Origin: Methylocystis rosea
Lineage (GTDB): Bacteria; Pseudomonadota; Alphaproteobacteria; Rhizobiales; Beijerinckiaceae
DNA length: 64,000 nucleotides
Assembly: GCF_003855495.1 (NCBI RefSeq)
Contig: NZ_CP034086.1
Span: 1,302,001 to 1,366,000, forward strand
Direction of reading: 5' to 3'
In this document: positions 35,492-46,684 of the stretch, one piece after another
Numbering within the stretch: position 1 is the stretch's first letter
How the letters are laid out: every line of letters begins with the position of its first letter
The notes under the pieces: model-generated
Told to the model about the DNA's origin: nothing
Database searches by the model: none
The model's input: only the letters and a program-made list of their open reading frames with translations
Program-made: the position numbers and the translations under genes

Positions 35492-36628
35492 GTGGCGACG
35501 GAAGCTGACATTTTGAAGGCTCTGGAGGGGCTCTACGGGCCGGGCGGCGCGCCGCTCGCCGGCGCGGTGAGCGGCGTCAACCTATCGGGCGCCAAAGCCT
35601 TCGTTTCTTTGGCCGGCGATCCGAGCCAGACGCAGGCCTGGGAGGCGGCGCGAGTTGCGGCCGAGCGCGCGATCAAGGCGGCGCCCGGCATTGAGCAGGC
35701 GATCGTGACCCTGACGGCTGAACGCGCCTCGCGCCCCGAGGCTCCGGCGCCTCGGGCTCAAGCCCATGCCCATGCGCATGCCCATGGGCCTGGGCCCGGC
35801 GCGCCGCCGCCTCAGCAAAAAGCCGGAATTCCGGCGCTCGAAAAAATTCGCTTCATCGTCGCCGTCGCCTCGGGCAAGGGCGGCGTCGGCAAGTCGACGA
35901 CGTCGGCCAATCTGGCGCTCGGCCTCGCCGCTCAGGGCTGGCGCGTCGGCCTGCTCGACGCCGACGTCTATGGCCCCTCGATGCCCCGGCTTTTCGGCTT
36001 GACCGGCAAACCCAAGGTCGAAGGCGGCAAGCTCGCGCCGCTCGAAGCCTATGGCTTGAAGATCATGTCGATGGGTTTTCTTGTCGACGAGAACGTGCCG
36101 ATGGTCTGGCGCGGTCCGATGGTGTCGCAGGCGATTTCGCAGATGCTCGGCGAAGTCGCCTGGGGAGAACTCGACGCGCTCGTCATCGACATGCCGCCTG
36201 GGACGGGCGACGTTCAACTCACCATCGCGCAGCAGGTGCCGCTCGCCGGCGCGGTGATCGTCTCGACGCCGCAGGATCTGGCGCTGATCGATGCGCGGCG
36301 CGCCGTGTCGATGTTCCAGAAAGTCGAGGCGCCGATTCTCGGCGTCATCGAAAATATGAGCTACTTCCTGTGCCCGCACTGCGGCGGCCGCTCGGAAATT
36401 TTTGCGCATGGCGGCGCGCGCCATGACGCCGAACAGATGGGCGTGCCTTTTCTTGGCGAGGCGCCGCTCGACATCAAGATCCGTCAAACCTCGGACGCCG
36501 GGAGTCCGGTCGTGGGCGCCGAGCCCGACAGCCCACAGGCCGCCGTCTATCTCAATCTTGCGGCGAAGGTTAAAACGCTGCTCGAAACGCAAAAACAGCG
36601 CGCTGCGCCAAAGATCGTCGTCGGCTGA
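35492..36628 (+). CDS. mrp: Mrp/NBP35-type iron-sulfur carrier ATPase
   Basis: A 378-residue protein: DUF59-like N-terminus (ILKALEGLYGPGGAPLAGAV), a His/Pro-rich linker with alternating AHAHAHAHG at about residue 90-100, then the P-loop ATPase domain with AVASGKGGVGKSTTSANLAL, DADVYGPSMPRLFG, and the Fe-S cysteine pair in YFLCPHCGGRS. Mrp proteins carry iron-sulfur clusters to apoproteins. GTG at 35492 has GGAG 8 bases upstream and fits the family start. A longer in-frame ATG overlaps the preceding gene and was rejected. Confidence 0.93.
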   Translation: MATEADILKALEGLYGPGGAPLAGAVSGVNLSGAKAFVSLAGDPSQTQAWEAARVAAERAIKAAPGIEQAIVTLTAERASRPEAPAPRAQAHAHAHAHGPGPGAPPPQQKAGIPALEKIRFIVAVASGKGGVGKSTTSANLALGLAAQGWRVGLLDADVYGPSMPRLFGLTGKPKVEGGKLAPLEAYGLKIMSMGFLVDENVPMVWRGPMVSQAISQMLGEVAWGELDALVIDMPPGTGDVQLTIAQQVPLAGAVIVSTPQDLALIDARRAVSMFQKVEAPILGVIENMSYFLCPHCGGRSEIFAHGGARHDAEQMGVPFLGEAPLDIKIRQTSDAGSPVVGAEPDSPQAAVYLNLAAKVKTLLETQKQRAAPKIVVG

Positions 36629-36649
36629 ACTTGACGGAGCTTGAGTCGA

Positions 36650-37030
36650 ATGTCCTTCAAGCCCGCAGGACAAAACAGCGTCTCTCCCTATTTGGTCGTC
36701 GCCGACGCCTCCGCGACGATCAAATTCCTTCAGGCCGTTTTCGACGCCACCGTGCTTCGAACCTTTCCTGATGCGGATGGGCGATTGATGCATGCGGAGG
36801 CGCGCATCGACGATACTGTTATCATGCTCGCCGACGCCGCCCCGCAATGGCCAGCGATCGAAGCGCATGTCCACGTCTATGTGCCCTCCGTGGACGAAAC
36901 TTATGCGCGCGCGTTGCGGGCTGGCGCGGCGTCTGTTCAGGCGCCCGTGCAGAAACACGACGAAGACAAACGCGGCGGCGTCAAGGACGCCGGCGGCACA
37001 ACCTGGTGGATCGCCACCCGCGTCGATTAG
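36650..37030 (+). CDS. VOC family (glyoxalase/bleomycin-resistance fold) protein
   Basis: A 126-residue single vicinal-oxygen-chelate domain, PhnB-like: SVSPYLVVADASATIKFLQA, FDATVLRTFPDADGRLMHAE, IDDTVIMLAD, and a closing GGVKDAGGTTWWIATRVD. Metal residues of this fold are only partly evident (H in LMHAEAR). The substrate cannot be told. ATG at 36650 is preferred; a TTG at 36641 is in frame. It is 21 bp after mrp. Confidence 0.85.
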   Translation: MSFKPAGQNSVSPYLVVADASATIKFLQAVFDATVLRTFPDADGRLMHAEARIDDTVIMLADAAPQWPAIEAHVHVYVPSVDETYARALRAGAASVQAPVQKHDEDKRGGVKDAGGTTWWIATRVD

Positions 37031-37045
37031 AGAGGGCGCATCCGT

Positions 37046-37077
37046 AAAAAAATCGCGCCTCCTTTTAGGGAGGCGCG
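37046..37077 (-). terminator. Terminator of the FadL-type gene
   Basis: CGCGCCTCC (37054-37062) and GGAGGCGCG (37069-37077) form a perfect 9-bp stem. On the minus strand the stem is followed by ATTTTTTT (bases 37046-37053). It lies 36 bp after the fadL-type stop. Confidence 0.85.
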
Positions 37078-37112
37078 CCAGGCGGGCCGATCGCTGCCGG
37101 CCGTCAGGGAGT

Positions 37113-38447
37113 TCAGAAATGCGTCGGGAACCAGGAATCGTCGCCTTGGTCGAACTTGTAATTGTAGCCGACTGAAAATGCGCCGCCATAGGCCCACACA
37201 TTGACAGTGGCGGCGGGATTGAACCCGCCAAAAGGCCGTCCTGCCGACTGCGGGATCGCCTCAAAGGCGGACAGGGAATTCTTGAAAGCCCAAAGGACGG
37301 AAAAATCGAACGACGAGTTTTTCGTGATCGCGTAGTTGAACCCGCCTCCGAGATGATGCCGGTTCACGCTCGGCGAGAGCACCGCAAAGTTCAACGAACG
37401 CGCGATCAGCGAGCTGGTGGCGTAATGATAACCGAGTCGAAGCGCCAGCGTCGGCGTCGCGCGCCACTCGGCGGCGAAGGATGCCGAATCCGTATCCTTC
37501 ATATTGATGCCGGCGCTGTCGCCGAGCGAGCGCACAAACAGGGGCGCGTTGGAATTGCCTAAAGAGGGAACGGCGGAATAGAAGACATGTCGCCAATCCG
37601 CCATGAGCGTAAGGTTGGGCAGGATGTCGTAGGCGAATCCGGCCTGCAATTGGGCGGGGATGTCGAAACTGCCCTGGCCGCCGAGAAGACCCGAATATTT
37701 GTCGAAACGCGACATCCACATGGGCGTCGAGCCGGAAAAGCCGAAGCGCAGGCTGTCCGTGATTCCCCACAGCAACCCTAAGCGAAAGCCGCCGCCGTAG
37801 GACCAGTCAAACCCCATGTCTGACATCTCCCACGGATTTATTGAAAAGGGCGCGAACGTCTTCACACCCTGAACGTTCAACATCTGCACTGCGATCGTCG
37901 GCGCAAGGCCGATCGTAATAGGGCCGATCGCCGTGTGGAAGCGACGCGCATAATCGACGCTGGCGAAGGCTTGTCTCAAATCTAGGCCAACGAAGCCGCC
38001 GCCGAACGGTCCACCCAGCGGCGGCCGAGCATATCTCACGTCATAGGCGCTGTTGATGCCGCCATTCGAATAGGTGACAAAGCTCCACGCGGAGTCGGCG
38101 TCGATCGGACGAATGTTGCCCGAGTTGGGGATTGGCGTCCATGGACGACCGCTCTGCACGTCGCCCGCCGCGATGAGCCTCGGAAGTCCTTCGGTGCGGT
38201 AACCGCGATAAGCAAGATTGGCGGCGACGCCAAACGCAAACTGCCGATCAAGGCCAACAATGGTCGCGGGATTGACCGAGGCGGCCATGCCGTCCCGACC
38301 ATCGGCCACGCTGGCGCCGGCAAGCGCTCTCTGCCGCGGGCCGTATCCCGTCGCAAAAAAGCCGTCGGCGGCAAAGGAGAGGGATGGCGCAAGCGCGGCG
38401 ATGGCCGTGAGTGCGAACAGGAAAGTGCGCGAAACAGTGTTTTTCAT
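37113..38447 (-). CDS. FadL/OmpP1-type outer membrane transporter
   Basis: A 444-residue beta-barrel protein with signal peptide ending ...APSLSFA. The mature start DGFFATGYGPRQRALAGASV followed by AASVNPATIVGL matches FadL (family hatch: G...A.AGA......A...NPA). Later strands include DIPAQLQAGFAYDILPNLTL, MADWRHVFY and RLGYHYATSSL; it ends in F. FadL-family channels admit long-chain fatty acids or other hydrophobic compounds such as aromatics; the actual substrate is not evident. Confidence 0.9.
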   Translation of the reverse strand: MKNTVSRTFLFALTAIAALAPSLSFAADGFFATGYGPRQRALAGASVADGRDGMAASVNPATIVGLDRQFAFGVAANLAYRGYRTEGLPRLIAAGDVQSGRPWTPIPNSGNIRPIDADSAWSFVTYSNGGINSAYDVRYARPPLGGPFGGGFVGLDLRQAFASVDYARRFHTAIGPITIGLAPTIAVQMLNVQGVKTFAPFSINPWEMSDMGFDWSYGGGFRLGLLWGITDSLRFGFSGSTPMWMSRFDKYSGLLGGQGSFDIPAQLQAGFAYDILPNLTLMADWRHVFYSAVPSLGNSNAPLFVRSLGDSAGINMKDTDSASFAAEWRATPTLALRLGYHYATSSLIARSLNFAVLSPSVNRHHLGGGFNYAITKNSSFDFSVLWAFKNSLSAFEAIPQSAGRPFGGFNPAATVNVWAYGGAFSVGYNYKFDQGDDSWFPTHF

Positions 38448-38837
38448 TGGGGCGAGTCCCGAAGCGCAACGCTTTCAAACGGCGTGGCGGCGTTCGCCCC
38501 GTCGCACCGAACCGACGCATACTCACGTTGTTTTAGAGGTTACCAGAGGCGCCTGGCCGTGCAGCGTAAATAACTCTTCGCAGGCGCAGATTTTGTCCGC
38601 CTGTTACGTCTTTGCAACACAAGCGCTTTTTTCACGTCGCGTCGGACACGGGGGAGTCGCCGAAGGGCTGATGGGGCTCCCACCGCGGTTGATCCGTATT
38701 CAAAGGCCGCTCCAGGATTCAGCAGGCCTGAAAATTCTAAATTGTCAGCGTCTAGGCTCAGCGGGGCCAGACGCTATTTGCCGGTACGCCGCGCGAAACT
38801 TGCGACGCGCGCGGGAACGCGGTAATTTTTCCATAAT

Positions 38838-38912
38838 GGCGAGGGGCGCCGCTAGCGCGGCTGAGAAGCACCCGTCGAACCTGATCCGGGTCATGCCGGC
38901 GTAGGGAAGGCC
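38838..38912 (+). promoter_or_regulatory. TPP (THI-box) riboswitch upstream of thiC
   Basis: The conserved THI elements appear in order: GAGGGGCGCC (38841), CTGAGA (38861), ACCC (38870), GAACCTGATCCGGG (38878) and the closing GCCGGCGTAGGGA (38895-38907). They form the two arms that bind thiamin pyrophosphate. The aptamer lies about 110 bp before the thiC ATG, so it probably controls thiC expression when TPP is sufficient. The rest of the gap 38448-39024 shows no gene. Confidence 0.96.
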
Positions 38913-39012
38913 AGCGAAAGAGCGAACGGCGCGCCCGCGTCGACGCTATGATAGCGCATCCCTCCTGCGTCTTCCTGACTCAGCGTCCGCTTCCCTTGAA
39001 GAAGCGCGATGA

Positions 39013-40851
<1,839 letters not shown>

Positions 40852-40863
40852 GCCCTTAAGGCG

Positions 40864-40894
40864 AAAAAACGCCCGGCCGAAACCGGGCGCTTTA
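40864..40894. terminator. Bidirectional terminator between thiC and the RlpA-like gene
   Basis: CGCCCGG (40870-40876) pairs with CCGGGCG (40883-40889) around CCGAAA. On the minus strand the stem is followed by six T (40864-40869), and on the plus strand by CTTT. The two convergent genes end on either side. Confidence 0.85.
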
Positions 40895-40900
40895 AATTGC

Positions 40901-41314
40901 TTAGCTCTTTCCGATGACCTCGACGCGCACCTGTCCGGTGCCGCGTTCGATGAGGCCGAGCTGGGTCGCCGCGCCGCGCGAGACGTCGAGGCTGCGCCCC
41001 GTCCAGACCGCCGGTCCGCGGTCATTAATACGCACGACAACCGAACGCCCGGCGTAGGTCAGGCGCAGACGCGTGCCCATCGGCAGGCTCCGGTGCGCCG
41101 CGGTCATGTCCCACATGTTGAACAGTTCGCCATTAGCGGTGTGGCTGTTGGGTTCGTAGCGGCGCGGGCCGCCGCCGTAGAATGACGCGTTGGCGGTGAA
41201 GCCCTGCGAAGCCTCCGCGTGATGCGAAGCATGGCGTGAGGCGTGATGGTGATGCGCCAGAGCCGGCGCCGTCGTCAGTGCAAGGATCGTCAGTACGCCA
41301 CAGATACGATTCAT
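40901..41314 (-). CDS. rlpA: RlpA-like double-psi beta-barrel protein
   Basis: A 137-residue secreted protein: signal peptide ending ...TTAPALA, a His-rich stretch (HHHHASRHASHH), then the RlpA/DPBB domain: TANASFYGGGPRRYEPNSHT, NGELFNMWDMTAAHRSLPMG and VVVRINDRGPAVWTGRSLDV. The Asp and His of the lytic transglycosylase active site (H in AAHRSLP, D in NDRGP) are present. There is no lipobox and no SPOR domain, so it lacks the standard septal targeting. It probably acts on glycan strands in the periplasm. Confidence 0.88.
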   Translation of the reverse strand: MNRICGVLTILALTTAPALAHHHHASRHASHHAEASQGFTANASFYGGGPRRYEPNSHTANGELFNMWDMTAAHRSLPMGTRLRLTYAGRSVVVRINDRGPAVWTGRSLDVSRGAATQLGLIERGTGQVRVEVIGKS

Positions 41315-41656
41315 TCAGGATTGCTCCGTTTACGCACAATGCGTGAGGGATGCTGACGAGCGCGTTGGCTTCGTCAAGCGCACAGTTTCCATCCGTCTGA
41401 ATGGAGGCGAAGACAAATTAGTTAATTGTGAAATGTGGCAAAATATGTGTTGCCAATATAATGACGTACTAGCTCATGACAGTGCCAATTATTCTCGGCT
41501 GCTTGCCGATGTATTCGATCTGCTGGCGCTAAATAACCTTTACGTATTGCTTTTTGCGCAACAATTGTGCAGTCTAAACTGGCTTAAGCGCTGCGGCGAC
41601 GGGGAGTGACAAGAGCGAGCAGAGGCGGCAAACATGCGCGCCGGGGAGACTCGCCA
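41315..41656. other. AT-richer intergenic region between the RlpA-like gene and mogA
   Basis: These 342 bases have no credible gene. The frame 41343-41609 has no ribosome site and its translation fits nothing. The segment 41415-41580 is clearly AT-richer than its surroundings. It contains TGGCAA (41436-41441) and TTGCCA (41450-41455), an inverted repeat with an 8-base spacer, plus the palindrome TTGCGCAA (41554-41561). It may hold regulatory sites for the RlpA-like gene. Confidence 0.4.
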
Positions 41657-42202
41657 ATGACAGACGAAAAGCGCGCCGCGATCATCGGCGTCGTCACCGC
41701 TTCCGATCGCGCCAGCGCCGGCGTCTATGAAGATGAGAGCGGTCCGGCGGTCGAGGCCTATCTCCGCGCGGCGCTGACGACGCCTTTCCGCATCGAGAGG
41801 CGGATCATCCCCGATGGGCTTGAAAGCGTGCGCGATACGCTTATCGACCTAGCCGATACTGTCGGCTGCGACCTCATCGTCACGACCGGCGGCACAGGCC
41901 CGAGCCCCCGCGATCTGACGCCCGAGGCGACGCTCGCGGCCTGCTCGCGCGAACTGCCTGGGTTTGGTGAGCTGATGCGACAGGTCTCCCTGGCGCAGAC
42001 GCCAACTGCGATCCTGTCGCGACAATTGGCCGCCCATCGCGGCAAATGTCTGGTGATCAATCTTCCGGGCAAGCCAAGGGCGATCGAACTCTGTCTCGAC
42101 GCCGTCATGCCCGCGGTGCCGTACTGCCTCGATCTCATCGGCGCGGCCTATGTCGAGACCGATCCGGCGCTTGTCAAAAGCTTCCGTCCCAAAGCCAAAT
42201 AG
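41657..42202 (+). CDS. mogA: Molybdopterin adenylyltransferase (MogA)
   Basis: A 181-residue MogA/MoaB-type protein: IGVVTASDRASAGVYEDESG, LIVTTGGTGPSPRDLTPEAT (TGGTG and RD.TPEA motifs), VINLPGKPRAIELCLDAVMP. It adenylates molybdopterin prior to Mo insertion. ATG at 41657 matches the family; an upstream GTG-like extension was rejected. No other molybdenum cofactor gene is adjacent. Confidence 0.93.
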   Translation: MTDEKRAAIIGVVTASDRASAGVYEDESGPAVEAYLRAALTTPFRIERRIIPDGLESVRDTLIDLADTVGCDLIVTTGGTGPSPRDLTPEATLAACSRELPGFGELMRQVSLAQTPTAILSRQLAAHRGKCLVINLPGKPRAIELCLDAVMPAVPYCLDLIGAAYVETDPALVKSFRPKAK

Positions 42203-42340
42203 CCGCCCGTTCGGGCAGCGTCAGACGTCCGGATCCAAGCTGCGCGCTTCTCATCGCGGCGCCTCGCCTGTATAGGAAAATGGCGCGTCAGAAAAACCGA
42301 ATCGAAGCCGCTTAGCTGCGGGAGGCGAGGGCGACTGAAC

Positions 42341-43147
42341 ATGAACGAACTGCGTTTGGTGGTAGTCGGCGCGGCGGGCCGCATGGGCCGTATGCTGACC
42401 CAGATCATACCCGATACTTTGGGCGTCCGATTGACTGCCGCTTTGGAGCGTCCCGGCTCCGCGGCGCTCGGCGCCGACAGCGGCGGCGGCGCGCCGAACG
42501 GCGTGCCGATCACGAGTGACGTCGGCGCCGCCCTCGGCGACGCTGACGCGATCGTCGACTTCTCGGCTCCGAGCAACAGCGTGGAAATGGCTCGGGCGGC
42601 GGCGCGCGTGCGGGTGGCGCACATTATCGGCACGACCGGACTGTCTCAGGAAGATCTGGCCGCCATCGCCGAATGCGCGCGCGAAACGGCGATCGTGCGT
42701 TCCGGCAATATGAGCCTCGGCGTCAATCTCCTCGCCGTGCTGGTCGAACGCGCGGCGCGCGCGCTTGGACCGGCCTGGGACGCCGAAATCGTCGAAATGC
42801 ATCACCGCCTCAAGGTCGATGCGCCATCAGGAACGGCGCTGCTGCTCGGCGAGGCGGTCGCGCACGGTCGCGGAATCGATCTCGGCGAGAACAGCGCGCG
42901 TGGGCGCGATGGTTTGACAGGTCCGCGGCGGATCGGCGAGATCGGATTTGCGAGCCTGCGCGGCGGCACGGTCGTCGGCGATCACACGGTCGTCTTCGCC
43001 GGGGCCGGCGAGCGCATCGAACTCTCGCACCGCGCCGAGGATCGGGGCGTGTTCGCCCGCGGCGCCCTGGCCGCGGCGCTATGGACCCGCGAGAAGGCCC
43101 CGGGGCTCTACTCGATGGCCGACGTGCTTGGCCTTTCCGGCGCCTGA
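42341..43147 (+). CDS. dapB: 4-hydroxy-tetrahydrodipicolinate reductase
   Basis: A 268-residue DapB: NAD(P)-binding start [50 protein letters not shown], catalytic [20 protein letters not shown] and [20 protein letters not shown]. It reduces the dapA product on the lysine/diaminopimelate route. The gene follows mogA after 138 bp and precedes gpmA by 13 bp, so dapB-gpmA are probably co-transcribed. Confidence 0.97.
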   Translation: MNELRLVVVGAAGRMGRMLTQIIPDTLGVRLTAALERPGSAALGADSGGGAPNGVPITSDVGAALGDADAIVDFSAPSNSVEMARAAARVRVAHIIGTTGLSQEDLAAIAECARETAIVRSGNMSLGVNLLAVLVERAARALGPAWDAEIVEMHHRLKVDAPSGTALLLGEAVAHGRGIDLGENSARGRDGLTGPRRIGEIGFASLRGGTVVGDHTVVFAGAGERIELSHRAEDRGVFARGALAAALWTREKAPGLYSMADVLGLSGA

Positions 43148-43160
43148 TCGACGAGTATTT

Positions 43161-43784
43161 ATGAGCATGAATCGCACCCTCGTTCTGGTACGCCACGGTC
43201 AAAGCGAGTGGAACGCCAAAAACCTTTTCACCGGGTGGAAAAACCCTGATTTGACGCCGCTCGGCATCGAAGAGGCGCGCCGCGCCGGCCGCGAGCTGAA
43301 GAAGCGGGACATTCTATTCAGCGTCGGCTTCACCTCCGCTTTGTTGCGCGCGCAACACACGATCGATCTGATTTTCGAGGAGCTGGGCCAGACGAACGTC
43401 CCGACCATCAAGGACCGCGCGTTGAACGAGCGCCATTACGGCGACCTTTCCGGGCTCAATAAGGACGAAGCGCGCGACAAATGGGGCGAAGAGCAGGTGC
43501 ATCTTTGGCGCCGCTCCTATGACGTGCCGCCCCCAGGCGGCGAGAGCCTGAAGGACACGGTCGCGCGGGTCGTGCCCTTCTATGTCCAGCGAATTCTGCC
43601 CCCCGTGATGCGCGGCGAACGGGCGCTGGTCGCGGCGCATGGCAATTCGCTGCGCGCGCTCTGCATGGTGCTGGAACAGATGACGCCCGAGAGCGTAACG
43701 ACCCTCGAACTCACGACCGGCGTTCCGATCATCTATCAGCTCAACGCCGATTCGACGGTGGCGTCGAAGACTGTGTTGGCTTAG
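43161..43784 (+). CDS. gpmA: 2,3-bisphosphoglycerate-dependent phosphoglycerate mutase
   Basis: A 207-residue d[23 protein letters not shown] holds the phosphohistidine; [20 protein letters not shown] and the late [16 protein letters not shown] the second His. It interconverts 3- and 2-phosphoglycerate. The short alphaproteobacterial form lacks part of the E. coli C-terminus. Start MSMNRT at 43161; a second ATG at 43167. Confidence 0.96.
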   Translation: MSMNRTLVLVRHGQSEWNAKNLFTGWKNPDLTPLGIEEARRAGRELKKRDILFSVGFTSALLRAQHTIDLIFEELGQTNVPTIKDRALNERHYGDLSGLNKDEARDKWGEEQVHLWRRSYDVPPPGGESLKDTVARVVPFYVQRILPPVMRGERALVAAHGNSLRALCMVLEQMTPESVTTLELTTGVPIIYQLNADSTVASKTVLA

Positions 43785-43980
43785 CGTCGGCGCGGCGGAA
43801 GCGTCAATCTCATGCAGCGCGGCGGGACGGTGCGCGAAGGCGTGCCGCTGCAACAAGGTCAGAATCAGCTCTTCGCGCGACGCGTGATGTTGGCGGAACC
43901 GCGTTGTGGTTTGCGAATTTCAATGTAATCGAGGAACTCACCGATGACTCAGCGGCGTGTGGACGGCGTCGCAAGTCGGG

Positions 43981-45600
43981 TCACTCTGCATGGAAGGTCC
44001 CTTTGAGCATCGCCTGAACCCTCTCGGCCAATTCATCGAGCGTGAATGGCTTGCGCAAGAGCTCCATATTCGGGGCCAGTTGTAATGTCTCCGTCGATTT
44101 GCCCGCGTATCCGGTGATAAGCAGGATCGGCAGATCAGGGTGCGCGGCTCGGGCGGCGTCAGCCAATTGAAGTCCGCCCAACCCGGGGAGGCCAACATCG
44201 CTGATCAAGAGGTCCAACGGCTCGCCTGACTCTATTATTTTCAATCCTGCCGTCCCATCACCGGCTTCAATTGTATCGTAGCCCATTTCAGCGAGGGCGC
44301 CGACAATTAGAGAGCGCACCTCCTCTTGATCCTCGACGACCAGGGTTTTTCCTTGATGCGTAGCGAAGGGGGAATCGAATTTCGCCCCGGTCGGCGGCTG
44401 GTCTTTGGCGGCTGGGGATGGAAGCGGCGCGTGTCCCGGCAGATAAATTCGCGCTCTGGTCCCCTCGCCAGGGGCGCTTTCGATTCGCACGTGCCCGCCA
44501 GATTGTTTGACGAAGCCGTAAACCTGCGACAGGCCCAAACCCGTCCCCTGTCCCGTGGGCTTTGTTGAAAAAAACGGTTCGAAAACGCGGCTGAGCAGAT
44601 CATGACTCATCCCCACGCCGCTATCCGTCACCTCGATCTCAACATAGTCTCCTGGCTCCACATCGGGATCGGAAGAATCGCTCGCTAACGTCCGATCGGC
44701 GGTCGCGATCCTGAGCGAGCCGCCTTGCGGCATGGCGTCCCGAGCGTTGATTGCGAGATTCAACAAGACGCTCTCGAGTTGGGAGGGGTCGCAGCTCACG
44801 CTCCAGCGGCAGCCCAAGCGTAGATCCAGATGGATTTCGGGCCCCAACGTTCGGCGCAGCATTTCCTCTATGCCTGCCACGAGCTTGTTGGAGTCGATCT
44901 CCCGCGGCAATAACGTCTGTCGACGCGAGAAGGCCAGCATGCGGTTGGTGAGGCTGGAGGCGGTCGTCGACGCTTTCCGTATCGCCGCCAGGGGGCCGTC
45001 TATCGCGTTCGCGCGCCCAAGCGCAATCTGGCGTTCGATCACATCAAGGGAAGCGACGATGACTTGAAGCACATTATTGAAGTCGTGCGCGATGCCGCCG
45101 GTCAATTGGCCGAGCGCTTCCATTTTTTGCGCGTGGGCCAGCTGCTCCTCGCTCGCGAGCAGCGCAGCGTTAGCGTGACGTAGCTGCTCCATCGAAGGAA
45201 GGGCGAGGAAATTCGGCATAGCCCACCATAATGCGACCGCCGTCGCTACGGAGGCGATCGCAGTTGCCGCTTTGACGAGCCCCTGCAAGCCGTAGAGCGG
45301 AGCCCAGAGGGTGAAAAGATCGAACAAATGCGTCATGCCGCACAGCAGGATGAACGCGGCAAATAGCCATAACAGCGGCCGAAATATGAGATCGCTCCTC
45401 CGCTTTCCCACAATCACGAGCGTCAGAGGGATGGAGAAATACGCCAGCGCGATAATGGCGTCGGAAACCGCATAGAGCCAGATCAGTCCCGGTTCCCATA
45501 GCAAGCAGTATCCATGCGGCGACAGGCCAGAGGTGTCAAAAAGCCACTCGCTCAGTGCAGACAGCATGTACCCAGCTCCAGAGAAGAATTGCAGAAGCAT
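43981..45600 (-). CDS. Hybrid histidine kinase with an ethylene-receptor-like membrane domain
   Basis: A 539-residue hybrid kinase. Three membrane helices occupy residues about 38-125. The segment [19 protein letters not shown] and then [19 protein letters not shown] aligns without gaps to the N-terminal ethylene-binding domain of Arabidopsis ETR1: Asp47, Tyr54, Ile57, Pro58, Cys87 and His91 match the known ETR1 residues, including the Cu(I) ligands Cys65 and His69. It is followed by HisKA (His172 in GGIAHDFNN), HATPase ([27 protein letters not shown]) and a receiver domain (Asp in LLISDVGLP). Unlike ETR1 there is no GAF domain. Function in sensing ethylene or copper is inference. Confidence 0.9.
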   Translation of the reverse strand: MLLQFFSGAGYMLSALSEWLFDTSGLSPHGYCLLWEPGLIWLYAVSDAIIALAYFSIPLTLVIVGKRRSDLIFRPLLWLFAAFILLCGMTHLFDLFTLWAPLYGLQGLVKAATAIASVATAVALWWAMPNFLALPSMEQLRHANAALLASEEQLAHAQKMEALGQLTGGIAHDFNNVLQVIVASLDVIERQIALGRANAIDGPLAAIRKASTTASSLTNRMLAFSRRQTLLPREIDSNKLVAGIEEMLRRTLGPEIHLDLRLGCRWSVSCDPSQLESVLLNLAINARDAMPQGGSLRIATADRTLASDSSDPDVEPGDYVEIEVTDSGVGMSHDLLSRVFEPFFSTKPTGQGTGLGLSQVYGFVKQSGGHVRIESAPGEGTRARIYLPGHAPLPSPAAKDQPPTGAKFDSPFATHQGKTLVVEDQEEVRSLIVGALAEMGYDTIEAGDGTAGLKIIESGEPLDLLISDVGLPGLGGLQLADAARAAHPDLPILLITGYAGKSTETLQLAPNMELLRKPFTLDELAERVQAMLKGTFHAE

Positions 45601-45858
45601 TGAGAGCTGGGCGCGGGACGGACGAAGCCTTCAGCGATACTTTGCGCGAACGCTTTAGTGTCGCCTGTGCCTTTGCCTCACATGAAAGATCTCGCTTTAA
45701 TCTTCTAGCACGATCGTTGTCGCGGCGGCGCCCAGCAACATTTCGGTCGAAATGCTAGCTCACCCACAATGCGCTGCAGATTGGTTCAGCCGTGCGCGAC
45801 GCGTTTCAGCCATAGCGCCGGATAGACGAAACGCCCGTTCGGCGCCACATCTCGCTTC

Positions 45859-46482
45859 ATGTCTGAAATCGCGCCCGGCGCGTTCCATTATCCGAGCTTT
45901 CTCGACGCAGCGGCGCAGACGACCCTGGCTGAAGAGATCGCCGAGGTCATCGCCGCCGCGCCGCTCTATGTCTCGACCATGCCGAAGACAGGCGCCCCAA
46001 TGTCGGTGCATATGACGAATTGCGGCGCGCTCGGCTGGGTCAGCGATAAGGAACGGGGCTACCGCTACGAGCCGCGCCATCCTCAGACCGGGAATCCCTG
46101 GCCGGCGATGCCGCAAAGGCTTCTCGAATTGTGGAACGAACTCGCGCATTACCACAATCCGCCTGAAGCCTGTCTGGTGAATGTCTATGACGCAACGGCG
46201 CGCATGGGCCTCCATCAGGATAAGGATGAATCCGATTTCGAAGCGCCGATACTCTCTTTGTCGCTTGGCGCCGACTGCCGCTTTAAGCTTGGCGGAACGC
46301 GGCGCGGCGATCGCGCGATCGCCCTGACGCTATCGTCCGGAGACGCGCTCGTCCTCTCCGGACCCGCCAGGATGCGCTACCACGGCGTCGACAGGTTATT
46401 GCCGACGATTGGGGCGCCACTGCCGCCGGCGCTTGCCGCGCTTGGCGCGCGCGTCAATCTGACGCTTCGGCGCGTTACTTAA
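45859..46482 (+). CDS. alkB: AlkB family alpha-ketoglutarate-dependent dioxygenase
   Basis: A 207-residue Fe(II)/2-oxoglutarate oxygenase. CLVNVYDATARMGLHQDKDE holds the first His and Asp ligands (HxD), YHGVDRLLP the second His, and ARVNLTLRR the 2OG-binding Arg motif RVNLTLR. It removes methyl lesions from DNA bases. The gene stands between the divergent kinase and a cytochrome gene; no ada-type partner is adjacent. Confidence 0.95.
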   Translation: MSEIAPGAFHYPSFLDAAAQTTLAEEIAEVIAAAPLYVSTMPKTGAPMSVHMTNCGALGWVSDKERGYRYEPRHPQTGNPWPAMPQRLLELWNELAHYHNPPEACLVNVYDATARMGLHQDKDESDFEAPILSLSLGADCRFKLGGTRRGDRAIALTLSSGDALVLSGPARMRYHGVDRLLPTIGAPLPPALAALGARVNLTLRRVT

Positions 46483-46684
46483 GTTTCGGGTTCAGCGGGC
46501 GTTCACCGCTTCCGGGATAATGTCCCGAGCAGCGAACGTAAACGCCGGCGTAGTTGTCTTGAACGCCGGCTTCGTTGTAGTTTCCAACCCGTCTAAAGAG
46601 CGCCGGCGAGGCGCCATATTTGGCCGGGCGCATTTCAAAAAGGGCGGGCGCGACGCGAACGCCGGGAAGAGGAAAGGAACAAGG

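Noticed and set aside
41343..41609. An 88-codon plus-strand frame in the AT-richer gap before mogA
   Set aside because: No ribosome site, no homology that I can recognise, and the start codon position overlaps the promoter side of the RlpA-like gene.
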